From: Pannonibacter sp. SL95
GTDB taxonomy: Bacteria > Pseudomonadota > Alphaproteobacteria > Rhizobiales > Stappiaceae
Direction of reading: 5' to 3'
Assembly: GCF_026672425.1 (NCBI RefSeq)
Contig: NZ_JAPPRC010000005.1
Span: 310,001 to 374,000, forward strand
Length of the DNA: 64,000 nt
The translations under genes were made by a program, and so were the position numbers. A model generated the notes under the pieces. That model saw only the letters and a program-made list of their open reading frames with translations, ran no database searches and was not told the origin of the DNA. Position 1 is the first letter of the stretch. Every line of letters starts with the position of its first letter. Of this stretch, positions 1 through 8,120 are shown one piece after another.

Positions 1-1034
1 GTCAGAACCTGGTTGCGGGTACCCGGGATCAGCGAGACAAGGCCCTCGACGGCCAGGGCACCCGAGGGAGCCGGCAGATCGGTCTTGTCGGAGTCATCGG
101 GGAATTGTTCGAACAGACGGGTCAGGCGCGCATAGGCGGTGCGGGCTCCGACGACCTGCTTCCAGTGGCCGACAGCCATTTCAACCGGCTGCAGCGCGCG
201 GCCCATCATGATCGAAGCCGCGATCATGATGCCCGGCGATACCTGGCCTTCCAGAACCAGATAGGCACCGGCACCAAGGATGAAGACCTGCAGCACCATG
301 CGGACGAACTTGGAAGCGGTCATCACGACGCCGGCGCGGTCGCTGGCCTTGGCCTGCAGCACCAGCATGTCGCGGTGGCGGTCGTTCCAGCGGTCGCGAA
401 GCGCGCCTTCCATGCCCAGCGCACGGATGACTTCGGCGTTCTGCAGCGAGCTGGTGGCGAAGTGATTGGCGGTCTGCGAGGCAATGCCGGCATCGCGCAG
501 CGCGTTGTGGGTCAGGATCTCGTTGGCGAGGGCCAGAACGAAGATCGCCACCGCGCCGCCAAGCGACACATATCCAAGCAGCGGATCGAAGACGAAGCAG
601 ACGACCAGGAAGATCGGCACCCAGGGCGCGTCAAGCAGCGCAAGAAGGCCGTTGCCAGTGAGAAACTCACGCAGCTTGTCGATGTCGCCCAGCGCGTACT
701 GGGTGTTCTGGCCCGGGTTGGCAAGCGTGCCCTTCAGCACCCGGTTGAACAGCGGGCTCGCCAGCAGTTCATCGAACTGCATGCCGGCGCGCACCAACAT
801 GCGCGAGCGTACATATTCAAGCACGCCATAGACCACCAGCATGCCGCAGGCGATCAGCGTCAGCATCAGCAGCGTCGTCTCGTTCCGGCTCTGCAGCACG
901 CGGTCATAGACCTGCAGCATGTAGAGCGGGCCGATGAACATCAGCAGGTTGATGAAGAAACTGAATACGACGGTGGTTCCGATGATGGTCCGGAACTTCG
1001 CCAATGCGATCCCGAGGGGCGTCCGCTTCTTCAT
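1..1034 (-). CDS. Type I secretion system permease/ATPase (PrtD/AprD-like), 3' part missing
   Basis: The minus-strand frame is open from an ATG at 1034 to the window edge, giving 344 residues; an in-frame TAG lies directly before the ATG, and GAGGAA stands 12-17 bases upstream as a ribosome site. The protein begins MKKRTPLGIALAKFRTII and has the PrtD/HlyB transmembrane-region phrase LMFIGPLYMLQVYDRVLQS near residue 40. Later come DAPWVPIFL and an EGQVSPGIMIAASIMMGRAL helix, as in the ABC membrane part of type I secretion inner-membrane proteins. The nucleotide-binding domain is only starting (ALAVEGLV) when the window ends. The family pumps RTX-type proteins across both membranes together with an adaptor and TolC; the adaptor gene would be expected just outside the window, as it is not seen here. 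Confidence 0.9.
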   Translation of the reverse strand, partial: MKKRTPLGIALAKFRTIIGTTVVFSFFINLLMFIGPLYMLQVYDRVLQSRNETTLLMLTLIACGMLVVYGVLEYVRSRMLVRAGMQFDELLASPLFNRVLKGTLANPGQNTQYALGDIDKLREFLTGNGLLALLDAPWVPIFLVVCFVFDPLLGYVSLGGAVAIFVLALANEILTHNALRDAGIASQTANHFATSSLQNAEVIRALGMEGALRDRWNDRHRDMLVLQAKASDRAGVVMTASKFVRMVLQVFILGAGAYLVLEGQVSPGIMIAASIMMGRALQPVEMAVGHWKQVVGARTAYARLTRLFEQFPDDSDKTDLPAPSGALAVEGLVSLIPGTRNQVL

Positions 1035-1328
1035 CTAACCTGTTCTTCCTCTCAATGCAGTCCGGGCGCAACACCGCGCCCGGTCATGTCCCAGACACGA
1101 CGCCAATCGGACATCCGCATGTCAAACGGATGGGGCCTGCGAACCGACAGTCAGTCGCGGCACATAGCGACGAGTTGAGACAGTTTTGTGTCCGGCAAAT
1201 GGCAATTCACCGGCTCATCACAATCCCAAGCCCTCCGTATACACCCGCAATAGCCAAAGCGCAAAATTACAAGCTCGCCCTGACCGGCAATTCCCGGGTG
1301 GATTTCGGCGCAGTGTTGCCGTTTCGTT

Positions 1329-1934
1329 TCATTTTACCGGTTGAAGATGGAGAACCAAGGCCAGGCTCGTGCCGGTTCCGGAGGCGCGGCAGGTTACCGG
1401 CGCACTCGGTCCGGATGCTGATGTGTCGTCCAGCAGCACGTCCCTCGCCCCCAGCACAAAAGAACCTGCCGCTGCTGTGACATGAACATGGCCGGTATGG
1501 CCGATGATTGCCGCCGGTGCGGACAGGAGCGTGTCCTGTCCGGGAGCCAGTTCCAAAACCGTCAGCCGGTGCGTCATCCGGTCGCGCCGGGTCATGATGT
1601 TCAGGTCAAGGATGGGCCTATCGATCAACCGGCCGAAACAGCCCACCGCGCCATCAAAACTGCACGGGGCCTGGAGCGGATCAACCCGCGCCGTGTGACC
1701 ATCGGCAAATTCGAGCTCAATCCCGGCTCCGGACATCAGCGCCAGCGTACGGTCAATTCCGGCAAAGCTGGAGAAAGGACCATCCGCCGCCACCTCGGCC
1801 ATCGAAAGCCGCCAAACGAAGTCTTCCAGCGAAGCATCCGGCGGGGAAACCGCGATTTCATGGGTCACGCCGCCGCCGTTCTTCCACGGCATCGCGCGTG
1901 CTTCACCCCAACGTACGATCCGGCAGCTTTGCAT
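1329..1934 (-). CDS. HutD/Ves family cupin protein
   Basis: The 201-aa product has the HutD signature MPWKNGGGVTHEIAV near its N-terminus, followed by FVWRLSMAEVAADGPFS and FAGIDRTLALMSG, the core of the HutD double beta-barrel. HutD proteins are small cytosolic cupins first linked to histidine utilisation; their biochemical role is not settled, and a control of formimino-glutamate level has been suggested. I chose ATG 1934 (GAGGGG four bases upstream) over an in-frame TTG at 1949. It lies 28 bases after the LysR gene and probably shares its transcript. No hut genes are in view, so the context does not support a histidine role here. Confidence 0.87.
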   Translation of the reverse strand: MQSCRIVRWGEARAMPWKNGGGVTHEIAVSPPDASLEDFVWRLSMAEVAADGPFSSFAGIDRTLALMSGAGIELEFADGHTARVDPLQAPCSFDGAVGCFGRLIDRPILDLNIMTRRDRMTHRLTVLELAPGQDTLLSAPAAIIGHTGHVHVTAAAGSFVLGARDVLLDDTSASGPSAPVTCRASGTGTSLALVLHLQPVK

Positions 1935-1962
1935 CAGTCCCCTCGTCAAACTTGCGCTGTGC

Positions 1963-2883
1963 TCACGCCCCCTGCCCCGGCCGCAATTCGCCGGCGCACT
2001 GGCCCGTCAGCCAGGCGCAGAAGGCGGCCAGCATGCGGGGAGGCTTCTTCTCCTGACGGGTCACAAGCCAATAGGATTCGTGACCATCCACTTCGACATC
2101 CAGTATCTGCACCAGACGCCCATCGGCAAGCTCGCGGGCAACCATGTGCCGGTCGGCAACCGTGATGCCAAGGCCGCAGACCGCCGCCTCGATGGCGGTA
2201 TCGAGCAGGTCAAACTCGAGACCACCGCTGGTGTCGACTTCCTCAAGTCCTGCCGCATTGAGCCAGTGGCGCCAGGTCAGATAGCGCTGGTCGGAACTGG
2301 CCAGCACATGCAGGAACGTGAAACGTGTCAGGTCCATCGTTTCGTCCTTGCTGAGGCCGGCGATCAGCGACGGCGCGCAGACCGCGACGTGGCGTTCGGT
2401 CATCAGATGCACCGAATTGAACGCCGGCCACTCGCCGTCACCGAACCGGATGGCACAATCCAGCAGACTGCTTTCGGCAAGAGAATCGGACAGGTCCGTC
2501 GTCAGGCTGATGTCGATGTCCGGACAGGCGCGGCGCAGATCATTGAGCCGCGGCACCAGCCAGCGCTTGGAGAGGGTTGGCGGGGCATTGACCCTGAGAC
2601 GATGGGCGTTGCTCTCCTCCTCGATGCCGCGCAGCGCCAGCTCGACCTCGTGAAACGCCCGGCCCAGCGCATTGAGCAGCATGTGGCCGGCGGGCGTCAG
2701 TTCCAGCCGGTGGTGATGGCGGATCAGCAACGGCTCGCCGAGCTGGTCTTCGAGGATCTTCACCTGCCGGCTGACGGCGCTCTGCGTCAGGTTGAGCCGC
2801 TCGGCCGCGCGGGTGAAGCTGCCTGTCAGGCCAACAGTCTCGAACACGCGCATGGCGGCCAGGCTTGGCATTCGGCGCATCAT
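1963..2883 (-). CDS. LysR family transcriptional regulator (GcvA-like)
   Basis: A protein of about 306 aa with an N-terminal winged helix-turn-helix (LAAMRVFETVGLTGSFTRAA, then LTQSAVSRQVKILEDQLG) and a C-terminal periplasmic-binding-like effector domain from about residue 95. The motif FTRAAERLNLTQSAVSRQVK and the overall length match the GcvA branch of LysR regulators. The start is uncertain among ATG 2883, ATG 2880 and ATG 2871; a GGGGG stretch lies just upstream of the first two. It is transcribed away from the aldo/keto reductase at 3067, the usual layout when a LysR protein controls its divergent neighbour, so the AKR-Fae-ALDH operon is its probable target. The inducer cannot be read from the sequence. 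Confidence 0.92.
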   Translation of the reverse strand: MMRRMPSLAAMRVFETVGLTGSFTRAAERLNLTQSAVSRQVKILEDQLGEPLLIRHHHRLELTPAGHMLLNALGRAFHEVELALRGIEEESNAHRLRVNAPPTLSKRWLVPRLNDLRRACPDIDISLTTDLSDSLAESSLLDCAIRFGDGEWPAFNSVHLMTERHVAVCAPSLIAGLSKDETMDLTRFTFLHVLASSDQRYLTWRHWLNAAGLEEVDTSGGLEFDLLDTAIEAAVCGLGITVADRHMVARELADGRLVQILDVEVDGHESYWLVTRQEKKPPRMLAAFCAWLTGQCAGELRPGQGA

Positions 2884-3066
2884 ATCCCCCAGAAGCACAG
2901 GTTTGCGGCCCTGAGGGCCGGGCGCATCATGCCAGCAGTCAAATGCGTTGCAGCATGCGTTTTCCTGATGCTTGCATCTAAAATCACCATTTGTCAGTGC
3001 GCCTCCCGTTTTTCCATGATGCCATCAACAGCCCGGCAGAGCTGGCGCCGGGACGGGAGGAACGAC
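2884..3066. promoter_or_regulatory. Divergent promoter region between LysR gene and AKR operon
   Basis: This 183-bp gap carries both promoters of the divergent pair. It is locally AT-richer and has clustered short palindromes: GATGC-TT-GCATC near 2968-2979, and ATGCGTTGCAGCATGCGTTTT just before it. LysR proteins bind partly symmetric T-N11-A sites in such gaps, so this is the likely operator, but I cannot fix a single site. A strong GGGAGG ribosome site lies at 3055-3060 before the GTG start of the AKR. Confidence 0.45.
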
Positions 3067-4095
3067 GTGGATTACATCAGGTTTGGCGCCACGGGGCTGA
3101 AGACCTCGCGGCTGTGCATGGGCACCATGGGTATCGGTTCATCAGCCTGGAAGGGCTGGGTTCTGGACGCGGACAAGTCGGTGCCGATCCTGAAGGCAGC
3201 CCTTGATGCCGGTATCACCTTCTATGACATGGCTGACTGGTACTCGACCGGCGTCAACGAGGAGGTCGTCGCCGGCACGCTGACCAAACTCACCCATCGC
3301 GACAATCTGGTGTTGGCCACCAAGGCCTTCTATCCGATGAGCGCGGATGCCAATGATCAGGGCCTGTCGCGCAAGCACCTGTTCCGCTCCATCGACCGCT
3401 CGCTGCAGCGCATGGGCACCGACTACGTCGACCTCTACATCGTCCATGCCTTCGATCCGGACACGCCGATCGAGGAGACCATGTGCGCGCTGAACGACAT
3501 CGTGCGCTCCGGCAAGGCCCGCTACATCGGCGCCTCGACCATGTACGCTTGGCAGTTTGCCAAGATGAACGCGGTTGCCGAGAAGAACGGCTGGACGCGC
3601 TTCGTCAACATGCAGTGCCAGTATTCCCTGCTCTACCGCGAGGAAGAGCGCGAAATGATGCCCTACTGCCAGTCCGAGGGCATCGCGGTCACCACCTTCT
3701 CGCCGCTGGCCCGCGGCTATCTCGTCGGCGGCGGCTCGGCGGCCCGCAAGGAATTCGATCCGTTCCTTGATTTCTTTGGTGATGAAATCGACCGGGAGAT
3801 CGCTGCGCGCGTGGTCAATCTGGCGAAGCAGCGCGGCCTGTCGCCGTCGCAGGTCGCCCAGGCCTGGGTGCTGTCGACCGGCAATTCGACCGTGCCGATC
3901 TTCGGCGCCGACCATCCCGACCAGGTACGCGACGCCATCGCAGCGCTGTCGATCAGCTTCTCGGCAGAGGAGCGCGCCTACCTGGAAGAGCCCTACCGGC
4001 CGCGTGACATGATCAACGACTACAATCCGGTCCGCCGCCCCCGCGCCTTGAGCGTGGCGAGCGCAGCTGCCGCCCCCGCCGCGCCGAAGGCGTGA
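3067..4095 (+). CDS. Aldo/keto reductase
   Basis: A 342-aa TIM-barrel oxidoreductase of the aldo/keto reductase superfamily (YajO/tas-like) that would use NADPH to reduce an aldehyde or ketone. The catalytic tetrad is visible as D54 and Y59 (FYDMADWYS), K86 (LATKAFY) and H127 (DLYIVHAF). The C-terminal cofactor region contains WVLSTGNSTVPIFGADHPDQ. I chose the GTG at 3067 because GGGAGG is 6-7 bases upstream and the protein then starts at the family position (DYIRFGATGLKTSRLCMGTM); a longer open frame from 2080 runs antisense through the LysR gene and is not credible. An unusual Ala/Pro-rich tail ends the protein. The next gene starts 29 bases downstream. The substrate is unknown, but its neighbours suggest aldehyde metabolism. 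Confidence 0.92.
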   Translation: MDYIRFGATGLKTSRLCMGTMGIGSSAWKGWVLDADKSVPILKAALDAGITFYDMADWYSTGVNEEVVAGTLTKLTHRDNLVLATKAFYPMSADANDQGLSRKHLFRSIDRSLQRMGTDYVDLYIVHAFDPDTPIEETMCALNDIVRSGKARYIGASTMYAWQFAKMNAVAEKNGWTRFVNMQCQYSLLYREEEREMMPYCQSEGIAVTTFSPLARGYLVGGGSAARKEFDPFLDFFGDEIDREIAARVVNLAKQRGLSPSQVAQAWVLSTGNSTVPIFGADHPDQVRDAIAALSISFSAEERAYLEEPYRPRDMINDYNPVRRPRALSVASAAAAPAAPKA

Positions 4096-4124
4096 TCCGC
4101 ATACTCTCAGGACAGGTTCAGACC

Positions 4125-4631
4125 ATGCTCTACATCGGTGAAGGCTTCGAGGGCGCCGGCCCCAACGCCGCCCATATCAACCTCTACATCGGGCCGAAGG
4201 CCGGTCCCATCGCCGGTGCGCTGGCAACCGCCGCAGCCAGCCCCGGTCCTGGCCACCTGCCGTTCCAGACCATCCTCAAGCCGAACCTGCCGGTGAAGCC
4301 GGTGACCCTGTTCATCGCCAAGGCGGTGCTGGTGCCCGGCACCCATGAGACCATGACCTGGGGCCCGGCCCAGGCCGGCGTTGCCGCCGGCATGACGCGG
4401 GCGCTTCTGGACGGCGTGCTGCCGGCCGAAGCAGAGGACGACTGGCTGGCGATTGCGGCCGTGTGGGTCAATCCCTCGGCTGACGATGCAGACGCTGTCT
4501 TTGCCAACAACAATGAGGCACTCTACATGGCCGCGAAACGGGCGCTTACGCCTGGCTGGCCGAGCCGAGAGGCTCTGGCCGAGGGTCTGAGAACCGTTTC
4601 CAATCCGTTCTACACGCCTGGAGCCCGTTGA
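4125..4631 (+). CDS. Formaldehyde-activating enzyme (Fae) family protein
   Basis: A 168-aa protein closely resembling Fae, which speeds condensation of formaldehyde with tetrahydromethanopterin in methylotrophs. Family landmarks: YIGEGFEGAGPNAAHINLYI at the N-terminus with the conserved active-site histidine (H17 from this start), LKPNLPVKPVTLF, WGPAQAGVAAGMTRALLDGV, and a C-terminal ANNNEALYMAAKRAL where classical Fae has YNYEATKLA. Those changes suggest a divergent paralogue. ATG 4125 gives the usual Fae N-terminus; a GTG at 4092 overlapping the AKR stop would add 11 residues. The stop overlaps the ALDH start by one base (TGATG), so the two are translationally coupled. No H4MPT pathway gene is in view, so another aldehyde or cofactor is possible. 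Confidence 0.83.
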   Translation: MLYIGEGFEGAGPNAAHINLYIGPKAGPIAGALATAAASPGPGHLPFQTILKPNLPVKPVTLFIAKAVLVPGTHETMTWGPAQAGVAAGMTRALLDGVLPAEAEDDWLAIAAVWVNPSADDADAVFANNNEALYMAAKRALTPGWPSREALAEGLRTVSNPFYTPGAR

Positions 4632-6097
4632 TGGACAGCCTCGCCCGCGATCTTCCCCTTCTCACTGACCTCGCCTTCATCGGTGGCCAGTTCCGCCCGG
4701 CGGCGGACGGTGCCCGCTTCGACGTGCGCAATCCCGCCACGGGCGCTGTGATTGCGCAAGTGGCCGACTGCGGGGCGAGCGATGCGGAGGCGGCCATCGT
4801 CGCGGCCGAGGCAGCGTTCCAGTCCTGGCGCAAGGTGACGGCGGCAGAGCGCGGCAAGGTGCTGCGCCGCTGGGGCGAGCTGATGCTCGCGCATCAGGAC
4901 GACCTTGCCCTGCTGCTCACCCGCGAACAGGGCAAGCCGCTCAGCGAGGCCCGCGGCGAGGTCGTTTATGCGGCCAGCTTCCTCACCTGGTTTGCCGAGG
5001 AGGCCCGCCGCGCCTATGGCGAGGTGGTGCCCTCGCACCGGGCGGACGCGGAGATCGTCGTGCTGAAGGAGCCGGTCGGGGTGGTGGCAGCCATCACGCC
5101 CTGGAACTTCCCCTATGCCATGATCACCCGCAAGGTTGGACCGGCGCTCGCCGCCGGCTGCTCGATCATCATCAAGCCGGCCGAGGACACGCCGCTCTGC
5201 GCCCTCGCGCTGGCCAAGCTCGGCATTGAGGCTGGCGTGCCGGCCGGTGTCGTCAACGTGCTGCCGACGCTGAAGGCGCCGCAGGCCGTCGGCCCGCTGA
5301 TGGCCAGCCCCGTGGTGCGCAAACTCTCCTTCACCGGCTCCACCGCCACCGGCAAGCTGCTGATGCGCCAGAGCGCCGACACCGTGAAACGCATCAGCCT
5401 GGAGCTCGGCGGCAATGCCCCGCTGATCGTCTTTGCCGATGCCGACATTAACGTCGCCGTGCGCGGCACCATCGCCTCGAAGTTCCGCAACACCGGCCAG
5501 ACCTGCGTCTGTGCCAACCGCATCCTGGTCGAGGATGCCATCTACGACCGCTATGCCGAGGCGCTGGCCAAGGCGGTTGCGGCCATGAAGGTGGGCAACG
5601 GCGAGGAAGACGGCGTCGCCCAGGGTCCGCTCATCAACGCCGGCGGCTATGCCAAGGTGGCCCGCCATGTGGAAGACGCTCTTGCCAAGGGCGGCACGGC
5701 GATCACCGGCGGCAAGCCGCATGGCAAGGGCGGCCTGTTCTTCGAGCCGACCGTGCTGACGGGGGCGACGACGGACTGGGCACTGGCCAGCGAGGAGACC
5801 TTCGGCCCGGTCGCCGGCCTGTTCCGCTTCCACAGCGAGGACGAGGCCATCAGCCTGGCAAACGCCAGTGAAACAGGCCTTTCCGCCTATTTCTTTACAA
5901 ATGATCTGAAGCGCGCCTGGCGCGTGGCGCGGGCACTTGAGGCCGGCATGGTCGGCATCAACGAAGGCGTGATCTCGACCGAGGTCGCCCCCTTCGGCGG
6001 CGTCAAGCAGTCGGGCCTCGGCCGCGAAGGCTCACGCCATGGCCTCGAGGAATATCTGGAGACCAAGTACGTGCTTTTTGGCGGCCTGACTGGCTGA
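4631..6097 (+). CDS. NAD(P)-dependent aldehyde dehydrogenase, succinate-semialdehyde dehydrogenase type
   Basis: A 488-aa enzyme of the ALDH superfamily, closest in motif to GabD/SSADH, which oxidises an aldehyde to the acid. Visible: TPWNFPYAMITRKVGPALAA with the oxyanion asparagine N159, the cofactor site FTGSTATGK (about 234-242), general base E258 in SLELGGNAP, nucleophile C292 in NTGQTCVCANR (a second Cys two residues on, as in many SSADHs), and the C-terminal FGGVKQSGLGREG. ATG 4631 overlaps the Fae stop; a TTG at 4628 is not needed. With the AKR and Fae homologue it forms a three-gene operon that could reduce, capture or oxidise one aldehyde. Substrate specificity is inferred only from motifs. 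Confidence 0.93.
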   Translation: MDSLARDLPLLTDLAFIGGQFRPAADGARFDVRNPATGAVIAQVADCGASDAEAAIVAAEAAFQSWRKVTAAERGKVLRRWGELMLAHQDDLALLLTREQGKPLSEARGEVVYAASFLTWFAEEARRAYGEVVPSHRADAEIVVLKEPVGVVAAITPWNFPYAMITRKVGPALAAGCSIIIKPAEDTPLCALALAKLGIEAGVPAGVVNVLPTLKAPQAVGPLMASPVVRKLSFTGSTATGKLLMRQSADTVKRISLELGGNAPLIVFADADINVAVRGTIASKFRNTGQTCVCANRILVEDAIYDRYAEALAKAVAAMKVGNGEEDGVAQGPLINAGGYAKVARHVEDALAKGGTAITGGKPHGKGGLFFEPTVLTGATTDWALASEETFGPVAGLFRFHSEDEAISLANASETGLSAYFFTNDLKRAWRVARALEAGMVGINEGVISTEVAPFGGVKQSGLGREGSRHGLEEYLETKYVLFGGLTG

Positions 6098-6119
6098 AGC
6101 ACGGACAGCGCAGAGACAA

Positions 6120-6149
6120 CGCTGCGCCCGCAGGGAAACGGGCGCAGCG
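6120..6149 (+). terminator. GC-rich hairpin after the ALDH gene
   Basis: An 11-bp perfect stem (CGCTGCGCCCG at 6120-6130 and CGGGCGCAGCG at 6139-6149) with an 8-nt loop, 22 bases after the ALDH stop. There is no T run, so it may be a leaky terminator or a 3'-end protector separating the AKR-Fae-ALDH operon from the ABC importer. Confidence 0.5.
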
Positions 6150-6314
6150 GTTCCGGCGACAAACGCCGGGACATCCGGATGGAGGATCCGGAAACGCGTG
6201 GGAGCGCGGGTGCAGTTGACATAATTCTCGGCTAAGGAATTGCCGAGGCAACTGATGCCCCGTGACCGCCGACGCATCGCGCCATGTGGACGATGCCGAC
6301 TGGGAGGAAAACGA

Positions 6315-7949
6315 ATGACGGAAAAGAGCAAGATCGAAACCACGTCCGGCAAGCCGGCCCACCCGCAGGTCGAAAGCCTGTGCGACCAGCTGACCGCTGG
6401 CCGGATCGACCGCCGCAGCTTCCTGCGCTCCATGACCTGGCTCGGCGTCACGGCCGCCTCGGCCTCGGCCTTCGCCGGCTTCATTCCGGCCCCGGCCCGT
6501 GCCGAGACCCCGGTTGCCGGTGGCAAGCTGCGCTTCGGCTGCGCCATCCAGGAAATCACCGACCCGGCGCTGACCAGCTGGATCGAAGCTTCCAACCTCT
6601 ACCGCAACAGCCTCGAGTACCTGACCTACGTCGATGCCGACAACATCGTGCATCCGTACCTGGCCAAGAGCTGGACCCCGTCGGCCGATCTCACCGTCTG
6701 GGATTTCGAGCTGGACGAGCGCGCAAAGTGGTCGAACGGCGATGCCTTCGCGCCGGAAGACGTGATCGCCAACATCCAGCGCTGGACGTCGCCGGACAGC
6801 AAGTCCTCCAACAAGACCGCCTTCGAGGCGATCAAGCTGGTTGAAAAGACCGGCCCGCATTCGGTCCGCTTCACCCTGTCGCGTCCGGTCGCATCGCTGC
6901 CCGAGCAGCTCTATTCCTACACCTGCGCCATCGTGCATCGCGACTTCGACAAGTCCGGCGCAAACTGGCCGGCCAACCCGATCGGCACCGGTCCGTTCAA
7001 GCTCGTCTCCTTCGAGGTCGGCCGTCAGGCGACCTTTGCCAAGCGCGCCGACTACTGGGGCACGCCGGCGCATCTGGACGAGATCCAGTACATCGACCTC
7101 GGCACCGACATCGCCACCCATCTGGCGGCGCTGGCCAGCAACCAGGTTGACCTCATCTACCGTGCGACCATCGCCGAATACGACCTGATGAAGTCGCTGC
7201 CGAACATCCAGATCCTGACCGGCAGCGCTGCCCATACGCTGGTCATGCGCATGCAGGTCGACGCCAAGCCCTTCGACGACATCCGCGTCCGCAAGGCCGT
7301 GCAGCTCGCCGCCGACAACAAGCAGATGCTTGACGTTGTCTACCGCGGTGAGGGCCAGATCGGTGGCAACTACCACGTCTCGCCGATCCAGCCGGACCAC
7401 TTCGCGCTCGAGCCCGTCGCCCGGGACGTCGCCAAGGCCAAGGCCCTTCTGGCAGAAGCCGGCTATCCGAATGGCATCGACATCGAGCTGACCCTTGGCA
7501 ACACGCAAGGCCGCTGGGAACAGGACACCGCCCAGGTGCTGCAGCAGAACCTTGCTGAGGCCGGCATCCGCCTGAAGCTCAACGTACTGCCCGCCGCCCA
7601 GTACTGGCCGGTGTGGGACAAGGTGCCCTTTGGTGCCACCTACTGGGCGCACCGTCCGCTCGGCTCCATGACCCTTGATCTCGCTTACCGCTCGGGCGCG
7701 GCCTGGAACGAGAGCCACTTTGCCGATCCGGCCTTCGACGCCGCTCTCGACAAGGCCATGGGCACCGTCGATCCGGAGGCCCGCAAGGCCGCCATGCAGA
7801 CCGCCCAGACCATCCTGCGCGATCAGGCCGTGATGGTTCAGGCCTACTGGCCGGCCCGCTTCAGCGCCGCCGGCAAGAACGTGCGCGGCTTCGTGCTGCA
7901 TCCGGCGGACTACTTCCGTATGGACGGCGTCTGGCTCGCCAAGGCCTGA
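6315..7949 (+). CDS. ABC transporter substrate-binding protein, family 5 (peptide/nickel type), Tat-exported
   Basis: A 544-aa periplasmic solute-binding protein of the extracellular family 5 (DppA/OppA/NikA). The N-terminus carries a twin-arginine signal, RRSFLR at 33-38, a hydrophobic stretch and a cleavage-like ARAETP near residue 65, so export is probably folded via Tat. Family phrases follow: YLAKSWTPSADLTVWDFEL, NPIGTGPFKLVSFEVGR, KAKALLAEAGYPNGI. ATG 6315 has GGGAGGA ahead of it; longer in-frame starts lack one. It is the first gene of a full importer (permeases 8121 and 9089, ATPase 9931). The ligand is unknown; many members of this family bind di- or oligopeptides, opines or sugars. 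Confidence 0.93.
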   Translation: MTEKSKIETTSGKPAHPQVESLCDQLTAGRIDRRSFLRSMTWLGVTAASASAFAGFIPAPARAETPVAGGKLRFGCAIQEITDPALTSWIEASNLYRNSLEYLTYVDADNIVHPYLAKSWTPSADLTVWDFELDERAKWSNGDAFAPEDVIANIQRWTSPDSKSSNKTAFEAIKLVEKTGPHSVRFTLSRPVASLPEQLYSYTCAIVHRDFDKSGANWPANPIGTGPFKLVSFEVGRQATFAKRADYWGTPAHLDEIQYIDLGTDIATHLAALASNQVDLIYRATIAEYDLMKSLPNIQILTGSAAHTLVMRMQVDAKPFDDIRVRKAVQLAADNKQMLDVVYRGEGQIGGNYHVSPIQPDHFALEPVARDVAKAKALLAEAGYPNGIDIELTLGNTQGRWEQDTAQVLQQNLAEAGIRLKLNVLPAAQYWPVWDKVPFGATYWAHRPLGSMTLDLAYRSGAAWNESHFADPAFDAALDKAMGTVDPEARKAAMQTAQTILRDQAVMVQAYWPARFSAAGKNVRGFVLHPADYFRMDGVWLAKA

Positions 7950-7964
7950 TTGGCCGCATCGGTT

Positions 7965-7991
7965 CCCCTCCCCCCAAACTGTGGGGAGGGG
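7965..7991 (+). other. mRNA stem-loop between binding protein and permease genes
   Basis: A 9-bp perfect C/G stem (7965-7973 with 7983-7991) and a 9-nt loop lie in the 171-bp gap between the binding-protein gene and the first permease. Such elements commonly protect the 3' end of the binding-protein message so that it is made in excess over the membrane parts. There is no T tract. Confidence 0.5.
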
Positions 7992-8120
7992 CTGAGCCTG
8001 GTCGCCCCTGCACGCACCTGTGCGGCGACAGAACTTGCGGCCCCGCAAGGCTGCCAATAGCCTGACACACTGACTGACAGTTCACCGCACGCGGCTTGCC
8101 CCGCGCGCAACGGAGATCCC

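Noticed and set aside
2080-3066. N-terminal extension of the aldo/keto reductase frame back to 2080
   Set aside because: The extra 329 codons lie antisense to the LysR gene; GTG 3067 has a strong ribosome site and gives the family N-terminus.
6003-8057. A 684-codon open frame on the minus strand
   Set aside because: Antisense to the ABC binding-protein gene, which has a Tat signal and family motifs.
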